Origin: Acidimicrobiia bacterium
GTDB lineage: Bacteria; Actinomycetota; Acidimicrobiia; Spongiisociales; JAHEDJ01
NCBI GenBank assembly: GCA_029210695.1
Contig: JARGFH010000039.1
Location: 1-35,073, forward strand
Reading direction: 5' to 3'
DNA: 35,073 nucleotides
This document shows positions 1-7,912 of this stretch, in pieces (the first letter of the stretch is position 1; each line of letters begins with the position of its first letter). The notes beneath the pieces were generated by a model that saw only the letters and a program-made list of their open reading frames with translations, was not told the DNA's origin and did no database searches. The translations under genes were made by a program, and so were the position numbers.

Positions 1-7
1 CCCCGGA

Positions 8-86
8 AGGTGGTCCCATCACTGGCGAGCAGGTGGTCCCATCCCCCTGGCGAAACTCATCTCAAGGTGGTCCCATCAAGCTGGCG
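8..86. repeat. Three direct repeats, probable IS21-type element end
   Basis: The 13-mer AGGTGGTCCCATC occurs at 8-20, 31-43 and 65-77, each followed after 1-3 bases by CTGGCG. Irregular spacing (23 and 34 bp between starts) of several short repeats beside a boundary is typical of the multiple terminal repeats of IS21-family (istA/istB) elements. No transposase lies inside the window, so it would be to the left. The family call is an inference from pattern only. Confidence 0.5.
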
Positions 87-460
87 GGCGACACCAGCAC
101 GACTAGGAGCGCTATGAATAATCTTCCTCTATTTCTCAAAATCCAACCTCCTTCGTGAACTCATTCGTTTTCGATTGCGTCGATGATCGCATGACTATAT
201 GCACGTCTCCTTGGGTCGGTCAGGTTGCGCCGAGGACACCCGTCTGCGAGTGAGGGAGCCCCGGCGAATAACTACTGCGCTCGCAGGTATACAGAAGGAA
301 GGTCGACGAGCAGTCAGGAAACAGATCGTCCTGCCGGTAGGGATCAGGTCGTGGGAGACCGCCGCGTTTTCATCGCGCCGCCGCAGCCGCCGAGAACGGT
401 GACTCGCTCCAGCGTGCCTGCCGAGGTCCGCTTGACCCTTCTCCATCCAGACCCTCCTCG
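87..460. other. Non-coding stretch left of the lacI control region
   Basis: I see no gene here. The part from about 115 to 200 is noticeably richer in A and T than the rest of the window. Short open frames on both strands lack ribosome binding sites and recognisable protein patterns. It lies between the IS-like repeats and the first operator and may be scar sequence left by insertion. Confidence 0.4.
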
Positions 461-474
461 TGGGAGCGTTCCCA
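461..474. promoter_or_regulatory. LacI-family operator O1 (CebR-box type)
   Basis: TGGGAGCGTTCCCA differs at one position from the perfect palindrome TGGGAGCGCTCCCA, the box bound by actinobacterial CebR/CelR regulators. It lies 22 bp, about two helical turns, upstream of O2. Confidence 0.75.
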
Positions 475-482
475 AGAAACGG

Positions 483-496
483 TGGGAGCGCTCCCA
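483..496. promoter_or_regulatory. LacI-family operator O2 (perfect CebR-box)
   Basis: TGGGAGCGCTCCCA is a perfect 14-bp palindrome, identical to the CebR box of Streptomyces cellobiose genes. It sits about 35 bp upstream of the -35 element and is probably bound by the regulator encoded directly downstream. Confidence 0.82.
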
Positions 497-529
497 GGAA
501 TATAGAAGCGATCGCGTCCCAGCGTCAAG

Positions 530-558
530 TTGACTATGTAATATGCCAGAAGTAGTTT
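530..558 (+). promoter_or_regulatory. Promoter of the laminarin operon (-35/-10)
   Basis: TTGACT (530-535) and TAGTTT (553-558) are separated by exactly 17 bp and fit the actinobacterial housekeeping pattern, including TAnnnT. The predicted start of transcription is near 565, just before operator O3, so a repressor on O3 would block it. Confidence 0.6.
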
Positions 559-572
559 CCTGGTGCGCTAAC

Positions 573-586
573 TGAGAGCGCTCCCA
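573..586. promoter_or_regulatory. LacI-family operator O3 at the transcription start
   Basis: TGAGAGCGCTCCCA differs at one position from the perfect box. It lies just after the predicted transcription start and 13 bp before the GTG start of the regulator gene. With O1 and O2 upstream, it could support repression by looping. Confidence 0.72.
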
Positions 587-599
587 AACGGAGGTCGTA

Positions 600-1634
600 G
601 TGAACCTCACACTCGAGGACATTGGTCGGCTGGCGGGAGTATCTCGCTCGACCGTTTCGCGTGTCATCAATGATCAGGCAAGTGTCAGCTCTGACGTTCG
701 CCAGCGGGTACAGGAGACGATCCGTCGGACCGGCTACACGCCGAACGTTGCTGCCCGATCGCTGGTCTCCGGACGGAGCGGCGTAATCGGGCTCGTCATT
801 CCCAGCCGGGTGCACAGGGTCTTCGAGGATCCGTACTTCTCGCGGCTGATCCAGGGTATCAGCGCGGCGAGCAACCGCTCGGGCACCGTCTTGTCTCTCT
901 TTCTGTTTCAGAACGAGGAGGAGGAGAGCGAGCTGTATCCGCGGGTTGTCACATCGCGGTTCCTGGATGGGCTGATTCTCACCGCAACACGGATGGCGGA
1001 TCCGCTCTTGGCCAGGGTGCCCAGTGGCGAGCTACCCATCGTGATGGTCGGGCGCCCGGACGTAGACGGCCTCAGCTATGTCAACGTCGACAACCGCGGC
1101 GGAGCCCTCCGGGCGGCGACCCACCTGTGCGGCCTCGGCTACGGACGCATCGGTCTAGTCGGAGCGCCCGTGTCCACGACGGCCGGCCTCGATCGACTGA
1201 ACGGTTTCGTCGAGGGGCTCGCCATCTGCGGAAAGGCCCTTCCGCCCAAGCTCCGGGCCGACGGGGACTTCTCAGAAGCAAGCGGATACCGGGCCATGCG
1301 GGAGTTGCTGCCGGGCAAACCCGACGCCGTATTCGCCGCTTCGGACACGATGGCGATCGGTGCTCTGCAGGCGTTGCGCGAGGAAGGGATCAGGGTCCCG
1401 CAGGACATAGCCTTAATGGGGTTCGACGGCCTACCGTCGTCTGAGACCTCCGTTCCGACGTTGACGACCATCCGCCAGCCCGTCATCGAGACGGGGGTGA
1501 GGGCCGTCCATCTCTTGAACGACCTCGTGACCGGGGTTTCGGTAGCACCGATCGTCGAGATCCTGCCGGTCGAACTCGTCGTTCGGGAGTCGTGTGGCGC
1601 GCTGCGCATGGCCCCGGCAACGGGAGTCGAATGA
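600..1634 (+). CDS. LacI-family transcriptional regulator of beta-glucan use
   Basis: This is a cytoplasmic sugar-responsive repressor of 344 residues, the usual LacI length. Residues 2-25 form the helix-turn-helix (LTLEDIGRLAGVSRSTVSRV), followed by the hinge and a periplasmic-binding-protein-like effector domain. The segment DAVFAASDTMAIGALQALRE and the GFDG stretch are family hallmarks. The GTG start is chosen because GGAGG lies five bases upstream and the helix-turn-helix begins at once. Three CebR-type operators surround its promoter, so autoregulation is likely. The genes downstream on the same strand point to a beta-1,3-gluco-oligosaccharide such as laminaribiose as inducer; that is an inference, and cellobiose is the known effector of CebR itself. 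Confidence 0.92.
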   Translation: MNLTLEDIGRLAGVSRSTVSRVINDQASVSSDVRQRVQETIRRTGYTPNVAARSLVSGRSGVIGLVIPSRVHRVFEDPYFSRLIQGISAASNRSGTVLSLFLFQNEEEESELYPRVVTSRFLDGLILTATRMADPLLARVPSGELPIVMVGRPDVDGLSYVNVDNRGGALRAATHLCGLGYGRIGLVGAPVSTTAGLDRLNGFVEGLAICGKALPPKLRADGDFSEASGYRAMRELLPGKPDAVFAASDTMAIGALQALREEGIRVPQDIALMGFDGLPSSETSVPTLTTIRQPVIETGVRAVHLLNDLVTGVSVAPIVEILPVELVVRESCGALRMAPATGVE

Positions 1635-1657
1635 GCAAGCAGTGAGCCGAAGGGAAA

Positions 1658-1678
1658 CGAGCCGGCCCTCGCGGCTCG
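1658..1678 (+). other. Short hairpin between lacI and the GH16 gene
   Basis: CGAGCCG (1658-1664) pairs with CGGCTCG (1672-1678) around a 7-base loop. No T-run follows. It may modulate read-through or stabilise the processed transcript; no second promoter or operator is visible in this gap. Confidence 0.35.
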
Positions 1679-1733
1679 GCGGGATTTGGAGACGGACGCC
1701 GGAGCGGTCCGCACCATGGAGAAGGAGAGACAA

Positions 1734-4700
1734 ATGAAGGGGTTGAACCAGAGGAGCCTCAAGGGTCTGGCAACGCTGGCCGTCATGGCTTTGATCACGT
1801 CGGTGCTTTTGGTGACGCCGGCGATGCCGGCGGCTGCGGACACGGCGGTCTTCGATGACATGGAACATGGTGATCCATTCGCGAACGGATGGTTCTCTTT
1901 CAACGGGGCGGTCGGCGGCGGTGGTATCGCGGCGAATACGGCCGACCTGCCTCCGGGTAACGGGGGCAGTTTCTCGCTCGAGACCGGCTGGGGGTCCGGC
2001 GGAGCTGCCGGCTTCTTCGGAGGATTCGGACGTACCAACCCGACCGACCTGTCGGGCGTCGACCACTTCAACTTCTGGATCAACCCGGACGCCGGTCAGG
2101 ATTACACCCTGGAGATCAACCTGCAGGACGACGACAACGCCGATGGCAACATAAGCTCTCCCGAAGACGACGAGTTTCAGTTCAACTGCGCCGTGTCGGA
2201 CTCGGGGCCGTGCGCCATTGCTGGAGGCGGCTGGCAGCTCGTGTCGATCCCGCTTGCCGGCTTTTTCGATGACAACTCCTTCCTGACCGGGGGCAACGGG
2301 ACACTCGACGCGACACCGTCAAACGGCGAGTTGATCAACGTAATCGTCGCTGTCATCAGCACCAGTGGCGCAGACGTGACATTCCGCACCGACTACTGGG
2401 CTTTCGACAGCCGTGTCGTCGACAACTTCGAAGGTGGCCTGCCGGCCGGCAGCGACGCCAACGGAAACGCCGTCGGTTTCTTCACCTTCCAGGACCCGGC
2501 CAGCACGGTCACGATCTCGACCACTGCTACTCCACCCGTTCCGGTGCCCGATTCGGATTCCTCGAACACGGTGCTTCAGGTGGAGACCAGCGTCAGCGGC
2601 AGCAACGGATTTGCCGGAGTTGTCCACGCCTTCGAGAACGAATCGGTCGACACATGGGTGACGCAGGACTGGAGCATGTTTGCGGGATTCAGCTTCTGGC
2701 TGTACGGCAACAACACCGGTTCAACCCTCTTCGTCGACCTCCTCGACAATCGGAATCCCGGCTCGACGACCGACGATGCCGAGCGCTTTTCGATCGATGT
2801 CGTCGACGACTTCTCCGGCTGGCGGCTCTTCGAGATCCCCTTCGCGAGTTTGAACCGGAAAGAGGTCGGCAACGGCGCTCCCAACGACGGGCTCAATCTC
2901 ACCGAGGTGCACGGCTGGGCGTTCGGTGTCTTCGACAGCGGGGTACCGTTCACCAACTACCTCGACGACGTTCAGTTGTTCGGAGTCGGCGAAGTACCCG
3001 AGCTGGCGGTGAGCTTCAGCGCCAACGACTTCGACGTGACCGAAGGAGACACCGGCCAGATCACGGTGGCGCTGAGTCGAGCACTCGGCGACGATGACCC
3101 CGATCGGGTGTCGATCGACTACTCGGTGGAGACGATCGTTCCGGTACCAGGCCGCGACTACGTCCAGCCTGCACCCGGCACGCTGACCTTCGTCAAGGAC
3201 GGACCTTCGGAGCTGTCCTTCTCAGTGCAGACGCTCGAAGACTCAAAGCACGAGAGCGCCGAGCGATTGATCCTGAAGTTGTCGAATCCCGTCGACGTGG
3301 CGGCCGGCTTCATCATGCAGGCCGCCCTCACCATCAGCGATGACGACCCCTTCGATCCGTTGCTGCTCGACGACTTCGAGCACTACCCGTACTTGTGGGA
3401 TGCGGCGGGCAATGTGGGGCTGGCCAATCCGGAACTGGAGTCCGGCGATCCTATGGCCGTGCCGGGACAGGGCCCCTATGAGCAGGTGCTCGAAGCGACC
3501 GTGCCCCTCCACGTGGACATCTCTATCGAAGGTCGCGTCTGCAATCGCGGAAGCGGCGTCATTCCGGTCGTCCTGTATTCCACCGATGAGTTCGACGCCA
3601 CGACGGTGGACCACACCACCGTCACACTCGGATCGGCGAGCGAGACGCACCTCAACCGCAAGACCGGCACGGCCGTGCGCCACGTGGAGGACGTCGACCG
3701 TGACGGAGATCTCGATCTGGTGTTCCATTTCCGATTCTCCGAAACCGGCCTGGAGTGCGATCCGTCGGTTGTGCCCTTCAACGGCCACACCTACGACGAC
3801 AAGCCCTTCACGGGCGGTGGCTCCGACGCTTCTTTCGGACGTGACTTCCCCGTCGGTCAGGACTGGACGGGTGCCGAGGCGCTGAGCTTCTGGTACTACG
3901 GGCAGAACACCGGAGATACGATCACACTGGACCTGCTCGACAATCGCGCCTCCGATCCCGGACCCGCCGGTTGGTCGCTGGTGTGGAGTGACGAATTCAA
4001 CGAACCGGCCGGCACTCCCCCGAACCCGGACAACTGGGGTTACGAGATAGGAGACGGCACCGTCAACGGCATTCCCGGCTGGGGCAACTCCGAGCTGCAG
4101 TACTACACGGACGACCCGGACAACGTCGCCACCGACGGCGCCGGGAATCTCGTAATCACGGCCGACGCGGCCGATGGTCAGGACTGCTACTACGGCCCCT
4201 GCGAATACACCTCGGCCCGATTGGCCACCACCAACCGGGCGGAGTTCGCCTACGGTCGGGTGGAATCCAGGATCCAGGTTCCCGACGGTGAAAATGGGCT
4301 GTGGCCGGCGTTCTGGAGCCTCGGTACCGACATCGACCGGGTGGACTGGCCTCAGACGGGCGAGATCGACATCATGGAGTACGTCAGCCGCCTCCCGGAC
4401 GAGATCTTCGGGACGATCCACGGCCCGGGATACTCAGGAGGTTCCTCCTTCGGCAATACATACCCGTTCCCCGGCGGTGTGGCAGCCGGCTATCACACGT
4501 TCGCGATCGAGTGGCAGCCGGATCTGATCGAGTGGTACGTGGACGGCATCGTCTATCACACGGCGACGCCGGCCGATGTCGCTCCCAACCAGTGGGTGTT
4601 CAACGACCCCGTCTACTTGCTCCTCAACCTGGCCGTCGGCGGCAACTTCGGCGGTGAAGTGAGCGACGCACTGACCTTCCCGCAGGAGTTGAAGGTCGAC

Positions 4701-6026
4701 TACGTGCGGGTCTACCAGGGCCCCGACACGGCTGAGCGGTTCGAGACGTCGTTCGTTGACGACTTCTCCGGCTGGCAGCAGGTCGTCGTACCGTTCGACG
4801 CCTTCGTGCGCAGTGCCGCTCAGCCGAATGGAGCGCCCGACGATGGCCTCAGCCTCAACGAAGTATGGGGTTACGGTTTCGACCTCCCGGACGCCGGTTC
4901 GAGCACCGGAACACTGTGGCTGGATCAGGTGCGGCTCGTCCCAGAGCCGCGCCTCGTAACAAATCTGAACGACGCGGGGCCGGGCTCGCTACGGCAGGCG
5001 ATCGCCGACGTCGTAGCCGGCGGAAACGTCGTGTTCGATCCCAGCCTCGCCGGCGGAACGATCACGCTCAGCTCCGGCCCGCTGGTCATTGGCAAAGCCG
5101 TCTCAATCGACGGCTCCGGTGCAGCCGGAATCGTGGTGAGCGGCGGCGGTGCAGACCGTGTCCTCATCGTCGGCCCCGGTGGGGTGGGCAACATCGGCCA
5201 TCTCACCCTGGCCGACGGCTACGGCTGGCAGCTGGCAGGATGCGTGCTCAACAACGGTTCGCTCACGCTCGACCACGCCACGGTGACTGGGTGCACCATG
5301 GCAACCGATGCCGGCGAGTTCTGGCAGGGCGGCGGTGGCATCTACAACGGTGACGGCGCAACGCTGAGCCTCGTTGACAGTACGGTGGCCGACAATCACG
5401 CCGCCTGGTCCGGTGGCGGTGTGTATTCGTTCCTCAACACGACCACCACAATCGTCCGAAGCACGATCAATGGAAATGTGTCGAATGATGTTGGGGGTGC
5501 CTTCCGCTCTCTCGGCAACGTGACGATCACGAACAGCACGATCAGCGGCAACACAGCAATCGGGTGGCACGGCGGTGCGATCTTCCAGACTGACGGAGAC
5601 GTCAGCATCTCGAATTCGACCGTAGCCAACAATGTTGGTCCGGACTGGGCACCCTCGACGTTCTTCATCGGTCAGTACGGTGGCGGATTTGTGCCAACGC
5701 TGACGCTGACCAACACGATCGTCACGGGTAATCAGTGGTACGCCTGTGAGAAGTTCGCATCGGGTACTCCCGGAAACGTCGTGTCCGGAGGTAGCAACCT
5801 GGTGCAGGACGACTCGTGCAACCCGGTCGGATCCGACCTGATCGGCGTCGACGCCCTGATCAGCCCTCTCGCCGACAACGGCGGCCCGACATTCACTCAC
5901 GCACTGCTGCCGGGCAGCCCGGCGATCGACGCGGCCAATGCGTCGGCGTGCCCGGCCACCGACCAGCGCGGAGTCACTCGGCCGCAGGGTGCCGGTTGCG
6001 ATGTCGGAGCGTTCGAACTCGAGTGA
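1734..6026 (+). CDS. Secreted multidomain GH16 laminarinase (endo-beta-1,3-glucanase)
   Basis: This exported 1430-residue enzyme is predicted to cut beta-1,3-glucan outside the cell. The ATG at 1734 is chosen because AAGGAG lies six bases upstream and a signal peptide (residues 1 to about 36) follows; an in-frame ATG at 1716 is less likely. Order: jelly-roll CBM-like domain (about 36-222), second CBM-like domain (226-420), Calx-beta domain (423-538), third CBM-like domain (543-1068), right-handed beta-helix of the SLRQAI type (1071-1430). The GH16 catalytic domain (747-996) lies inside the third CBM-like domain; its motif GEIDIMEY gives nucleophile E877, D879 and acid/base E882, the laminarinase form. 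A further domain (about 590-693, IPVVLYSTDEFDATTVD) is inserted earlier in the same CBM. It follows lacI in the operon. The activity class is firm; the exact substrate is inferred. Confidence 0.93.
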   Translation: MKGLNQRSLKGLATLAVMALITSVLLVTPAMPAAADTAVFDDMEHGDPFANGWFSFNGAVGGGGIAANTADLPPGNGGSFSLETGWGSGGAAGFFGGFGRTNPTDLSGVDHFNFWINPDAGQDYTLEINLQDDDNADGNISSPEDDEFQFNCAVSDSGPCAIAGGGWQLVSIPLAGFFDDNSFLTGGNGTLDATPSNGELINVIVAVISTSGADVTFRTDYWAFDSRVVDNFEGGLPAGSDANGNAVGFFTFQDPASTVTISTTATPPVPVPDSDSSNTVLQVETSVSGSNGFAGVVHAFENESVDTWVTQDWSMFAGFSFWLYGNNTGSTLFVDLLDNRNPGSTTDDAERFSIDVVDDFSGWRLFEIPFASLNRKEVGNGAPNDGLNLTEVHGWAFGVFDSGVPFTNYLDDVQLFGVGEVPELAVSFSANDFDVTEGDTGQITVALSRALGDDDPDRVSIDYSVETIVPVPGRDYVQPAPGTLTFVKDGPSELSFSVQTLEDSKHESAERLILKLSNPVDVAAGFIMQAALTISDDDPFDPLLLDDFEHYPYLWDAAGNVGLANPELESGDPMAVPGQGPYEQVLEATVPLHVDISIEGRVCNRGSGVIPVVLYSTDEFDATTVDHTTVTLGSASETHLNRKTGTAVRHVEDVDRDGDLDLVFHFRFSETGLECDPSVVPFNGHTYDDKPFTGGGSDASFGRDFPVGQDWTGAEALSFWYYGQNTGDTITLDLLDNRASDPGPAGWSLVWSDEFNEPAGTPPNPDNWGYEIGDGTVNGIPGWGNSELQYYTDDPDNVATDGAGNLVITADAADGQDCYYGPCEYTSARLATTNRAEFAYGRVESRIQVPDGENGLWPAFWSLGTDIDRVDWPQTGEIDIMEYVSRLPDEIFGTIHGPGYSGGSSFGNTYPFPGGVAAGYHTFAIEWQPDLIEWYVDGIVYHTATPADVAPNQWVFNDPVYLLLNLAVGGNFGGEVSDALTFPQELKVDYVRVYQGPDTAERFETSFVDDFSGWQQVVVPFDAFVRSAAQPNGAPDDGLSLNEVWGYGFDLPDAGSSTGTLWLDQVRLVPEPRLVTNLNDAGPGSLRQAIADVVAGGNVVFDPSLAGGTITLSSGPLVIGKAVSIDGSGAAGIVVSGGGADRVLIVGPGGVGNIGHLTLADGYGWQLAGCVLNNGSLTLDHATVTGCTMATDAGEFWQGGGGIYNGDGATLSLVDSTVADNHAAWSGGGVYSFLNTTTTIVRSTINGNVSNDVGGAFRSLGNVTITNSTISGNTAIGWHGGAIFQTDGDVSISNSTVANNVGPDWAPSTFFIGQYGGGFVPTLTLTNTIVTGNQWYACEKFASGTPGNVVSGGSNLVQDDSCNPVGSDLIGVDALISPLADNGGPTFTHALLPGSPAIDAANASACPATDQRGVTRPQGAGCDVGAFELE

Positions 6027-6047
6027 GGTTGTCAATCGTCCACCTCC

Positions 6048-6078
6048 GGGCTCCGGCCGGTTTCCCCGGCCGGAGCCC
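6048..6078 (+). other. Strong intercistronic hairpin between GH16 and GH3 genes
   Basis: A 13-bp perfect stem (GGGCTCCGGCCGG at 6048-6060 with CCGGCCGGAGCCC at 6066-6078) closes a 5-base loop. It starts 22 bases after the GH16 stop. No T-run follows, so it is more likely an mRNA stabiliser or partial terminator, separating expression of the secreted enzyme from that of the intracellular ones. Confidence 0.6.
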
Positions 6079-6102
6079 CTCCTCCAACAGGGACCTGAAG
6101 CC

Positions 6103-7899
6103 GTGATCTCCCACGATTCGACAATTGAACAGCTCATCGCGGGGATGACGCCGGCTGAGAAGATCGGCCAGATGACACAGGCATCAAATGAGGCCATCAC
6201 CCCTCGCGAGGTAGCGGATCTATCCATCGGATCGGTGCTGTCCGGTGGCAACGGCAACCCGACGCCGAACACCCCCTCGGTATGGGCCGACATGGTCGGG
6301 TCGTTTGTCGAAGCTGCCGGTCAATCGGGGATTCCACTGGTTTACGGCGTCGACGCGGTCCACGGCCACAGCAACGTGGGCGGGGCAACGATCTTCCCGC
6401 ACAACATCGGGCTCGGCTCGGCCGGAGACGAAGGTCTCGTCGAGCGAATCGGGCAGGCCACCGCCACCGAGATGCGGGCAACGGGAATCCGCTGGACATT
6501 TGCTCCGACGGTGGCGGTGCCACAGGACATCAGGTGGGGCAGGACCTATGAGGGTTACGGGCGGGATCCTGAATTGGTGGCCAAGCAGAGTGCCGCGTTG
6601 GTGAGAGGCCTGCAAGGATCCGGGCAAGGGCCCCTGTCCGTCCTGGCCTGCGCCAAGCACTTCGTGGGTGACGGAGCCACCACGTGGGGCACCGCGCCCC
6701 GTTTCAGCTGGGAGCACTGGTGGGACGGCTGGGGCGATAGCTGGCAGATCGATCAGGGCGACGCCCGGATCTCGGAGGAGCAACTCCGCTCAATCCACCT
6801 CCGCCCCTATATCGCCGCCCTCGAGGCGGGCGTCATGACCGTCATGGCCTCTTACAACTCGTGGAATGGCGAGAAACTGCATGCCCACCACGGCCTGCTA
6901 TCCGGCGTGCTGAAGGAAGAGCTCGGATTCCGGGGATTCGTGGTATCGGATTGGATGGGGGTCGACCAGATCGACTCGGACTACGAGACGAGCGTCGTCA
7001 GGGCCATCAACGCCGGCGTCGACATGGTGATGGTCCCCGATGACTATCTCAGGTTCATCGAGGTCATGAAACGAGTGACGGCCTCCGGACGGATCCCGGT
7101 AGAGAGGATCGATGACGCGGTGCGCAGGATCCTCAGAGCGAAGCTTGCAGCCGGGCTCTTCGACCCCCAACCTCCGACGCCTCCGCTCAGCGCTGTCGGC
7201 TCAACGGAGCATCGCGCCCTCGCCGCCGAAGCAGTGCGGGGCAGCGCCGTCTTGCTGAAGAACGACGGAGCACTTCCCCTCGCTGCCGGCGCCCGATCAA
7301 TTGAGGTGGCCGGCAGAGCAGCCGACGATATCGGCCTCCAATGCGGCGGCTGGACCGTGGGATGGCAGGGAGGTTCCGGACGAACCACCGCCGGGACGAC
7401 ACTGCTCGACGGGCTGCGAGCCTCCTCGCCACACGGCATCGAGTTCGACCCCTCCGGAGACTTCTCCAGTCCCAATCGCCCGGACATCGGGATTGTGTGC
7501 ATCGCCGAGCCACCGTACGCCGAGGGACCGGGTGATCGGGCCACACCCACCGCCTCCGATGAGGACAGGGCCGTCTTTGCACGGATGCGCGAACGCGCTG
7601 ATGTTTTGGTGCTGGTGGTCTACTCCGGCCGGCCACTGGTCATTCCGGACCTCATCGATCGGGCCGACGCCGTAGTAGCCGCCTGGCTTCCCGGCAGCGA
7701 AGGTGCCGCCCTGGGCGAAGTGTTGTCGGGTCTTCATCGGTTTTCCGCCCGGACCTCTCAGCCCTGGCCTCGCTCGTTTGAAGCCCTCGACGATCCGGAG
7801 CCCACCCCTCTGTTTCCGGCCGGACACGGCCTATCCCCCACCGCCGCCGATGCCGGCAGGAACTCAAAGACGACACCGCCAGAGCAAGTAAATGATTGA
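6103..7899 (+). CDS. GH3 beta-glucosidase (exo-beta-glucanase), cytoplasmic
   Basis: This 598-residue GH3 enzyme is predicted to release glucose from beta-gluco-oligosaccharides. The N-terminal barrel carries AKHFVGDG and GFVVSDWMGVDQ, where D283 in SDW is the catalytic nucleophile. The second alpha/beta domain ends with AAWLPGSEGAALGEVL and an FPAGHGLS closing motif, so the enzyme is complete but lacks the fibronectin-III domain of larger GH3 enzymes. There is no signal peptide. The GTG at 6103 is chosen because it lies after the upstream stop and directly before the first conserved segment (IAGMTPAEKIGQM); its ribosome binding site is weak. The gene's end overlaps a possible early start of the next gene, which suggests translational coupling. 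A laminari-oligosaccharide substrate is inferred from the operon. Confidence 0.92.
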   Translation: MISHDSTIEQLIAGMTPAEKIGQMTQASNEAITPREVADLSIGSVLSGGNGNPTPNTPSVWADMVGSFVEAAGQSGIPLVYGVDAVHGHSNVGGATIFPHNIGLGSAGDEGLVERIGQATATEMRATGIRWTFAPTVAVPQDIRWGRTYEGYGRDPELVAKQSAALVRGLQGSGQGPLSVLACAKHFVGDGATTWGTAPRFSWEHWWDGWGDSWQIDQGDARISEEQLRSIHLRPYIAALEAGVMTVMASYNSWNGEKLHAHHGLLSGVLKEELGFRGFVVSDWMGVDQIDSDYETSVVRAINAGVDMVMVPDDYLRFIEVMKRVTASGRIPVERIDDAVRRILRAKLAAGLFDPQPPTPPLSAVGSTEHRALAAEAVRGSAVLLKNDGALPLAAGARSIEVAGRAADDIGLQCGGWTVGWQGGSGRTTAGTTLLDGLRASSPHGIEFDPSGDFSSPNRPDIGIVCIAEPPYAEGPGDRATPTASDEDRAVFARMRERADVLVLVVYSGRPLVIPDLIDRADAVVAAWLPGSEGAALGEVLSGLHRFSARTSQPWPRSFEALDDPEPTPLFPAGHGLSPTAADAGRNSKTTPPEQVND

Positions 7900-7912
7900 G
7901 GAGACATTGCTG

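Noticed and set aside
8-86. A possible CRISPR array
   Set aside because: There are only three short repeats with unequal gaps of 10 and 21 bases and no cas genes; an insertion-sequence end explains them better.
3243-4421. A 392-codon open frame on the minus strand
   Set aside because: It lies wholly opposite the GH16 gene and shows no signal or domain.
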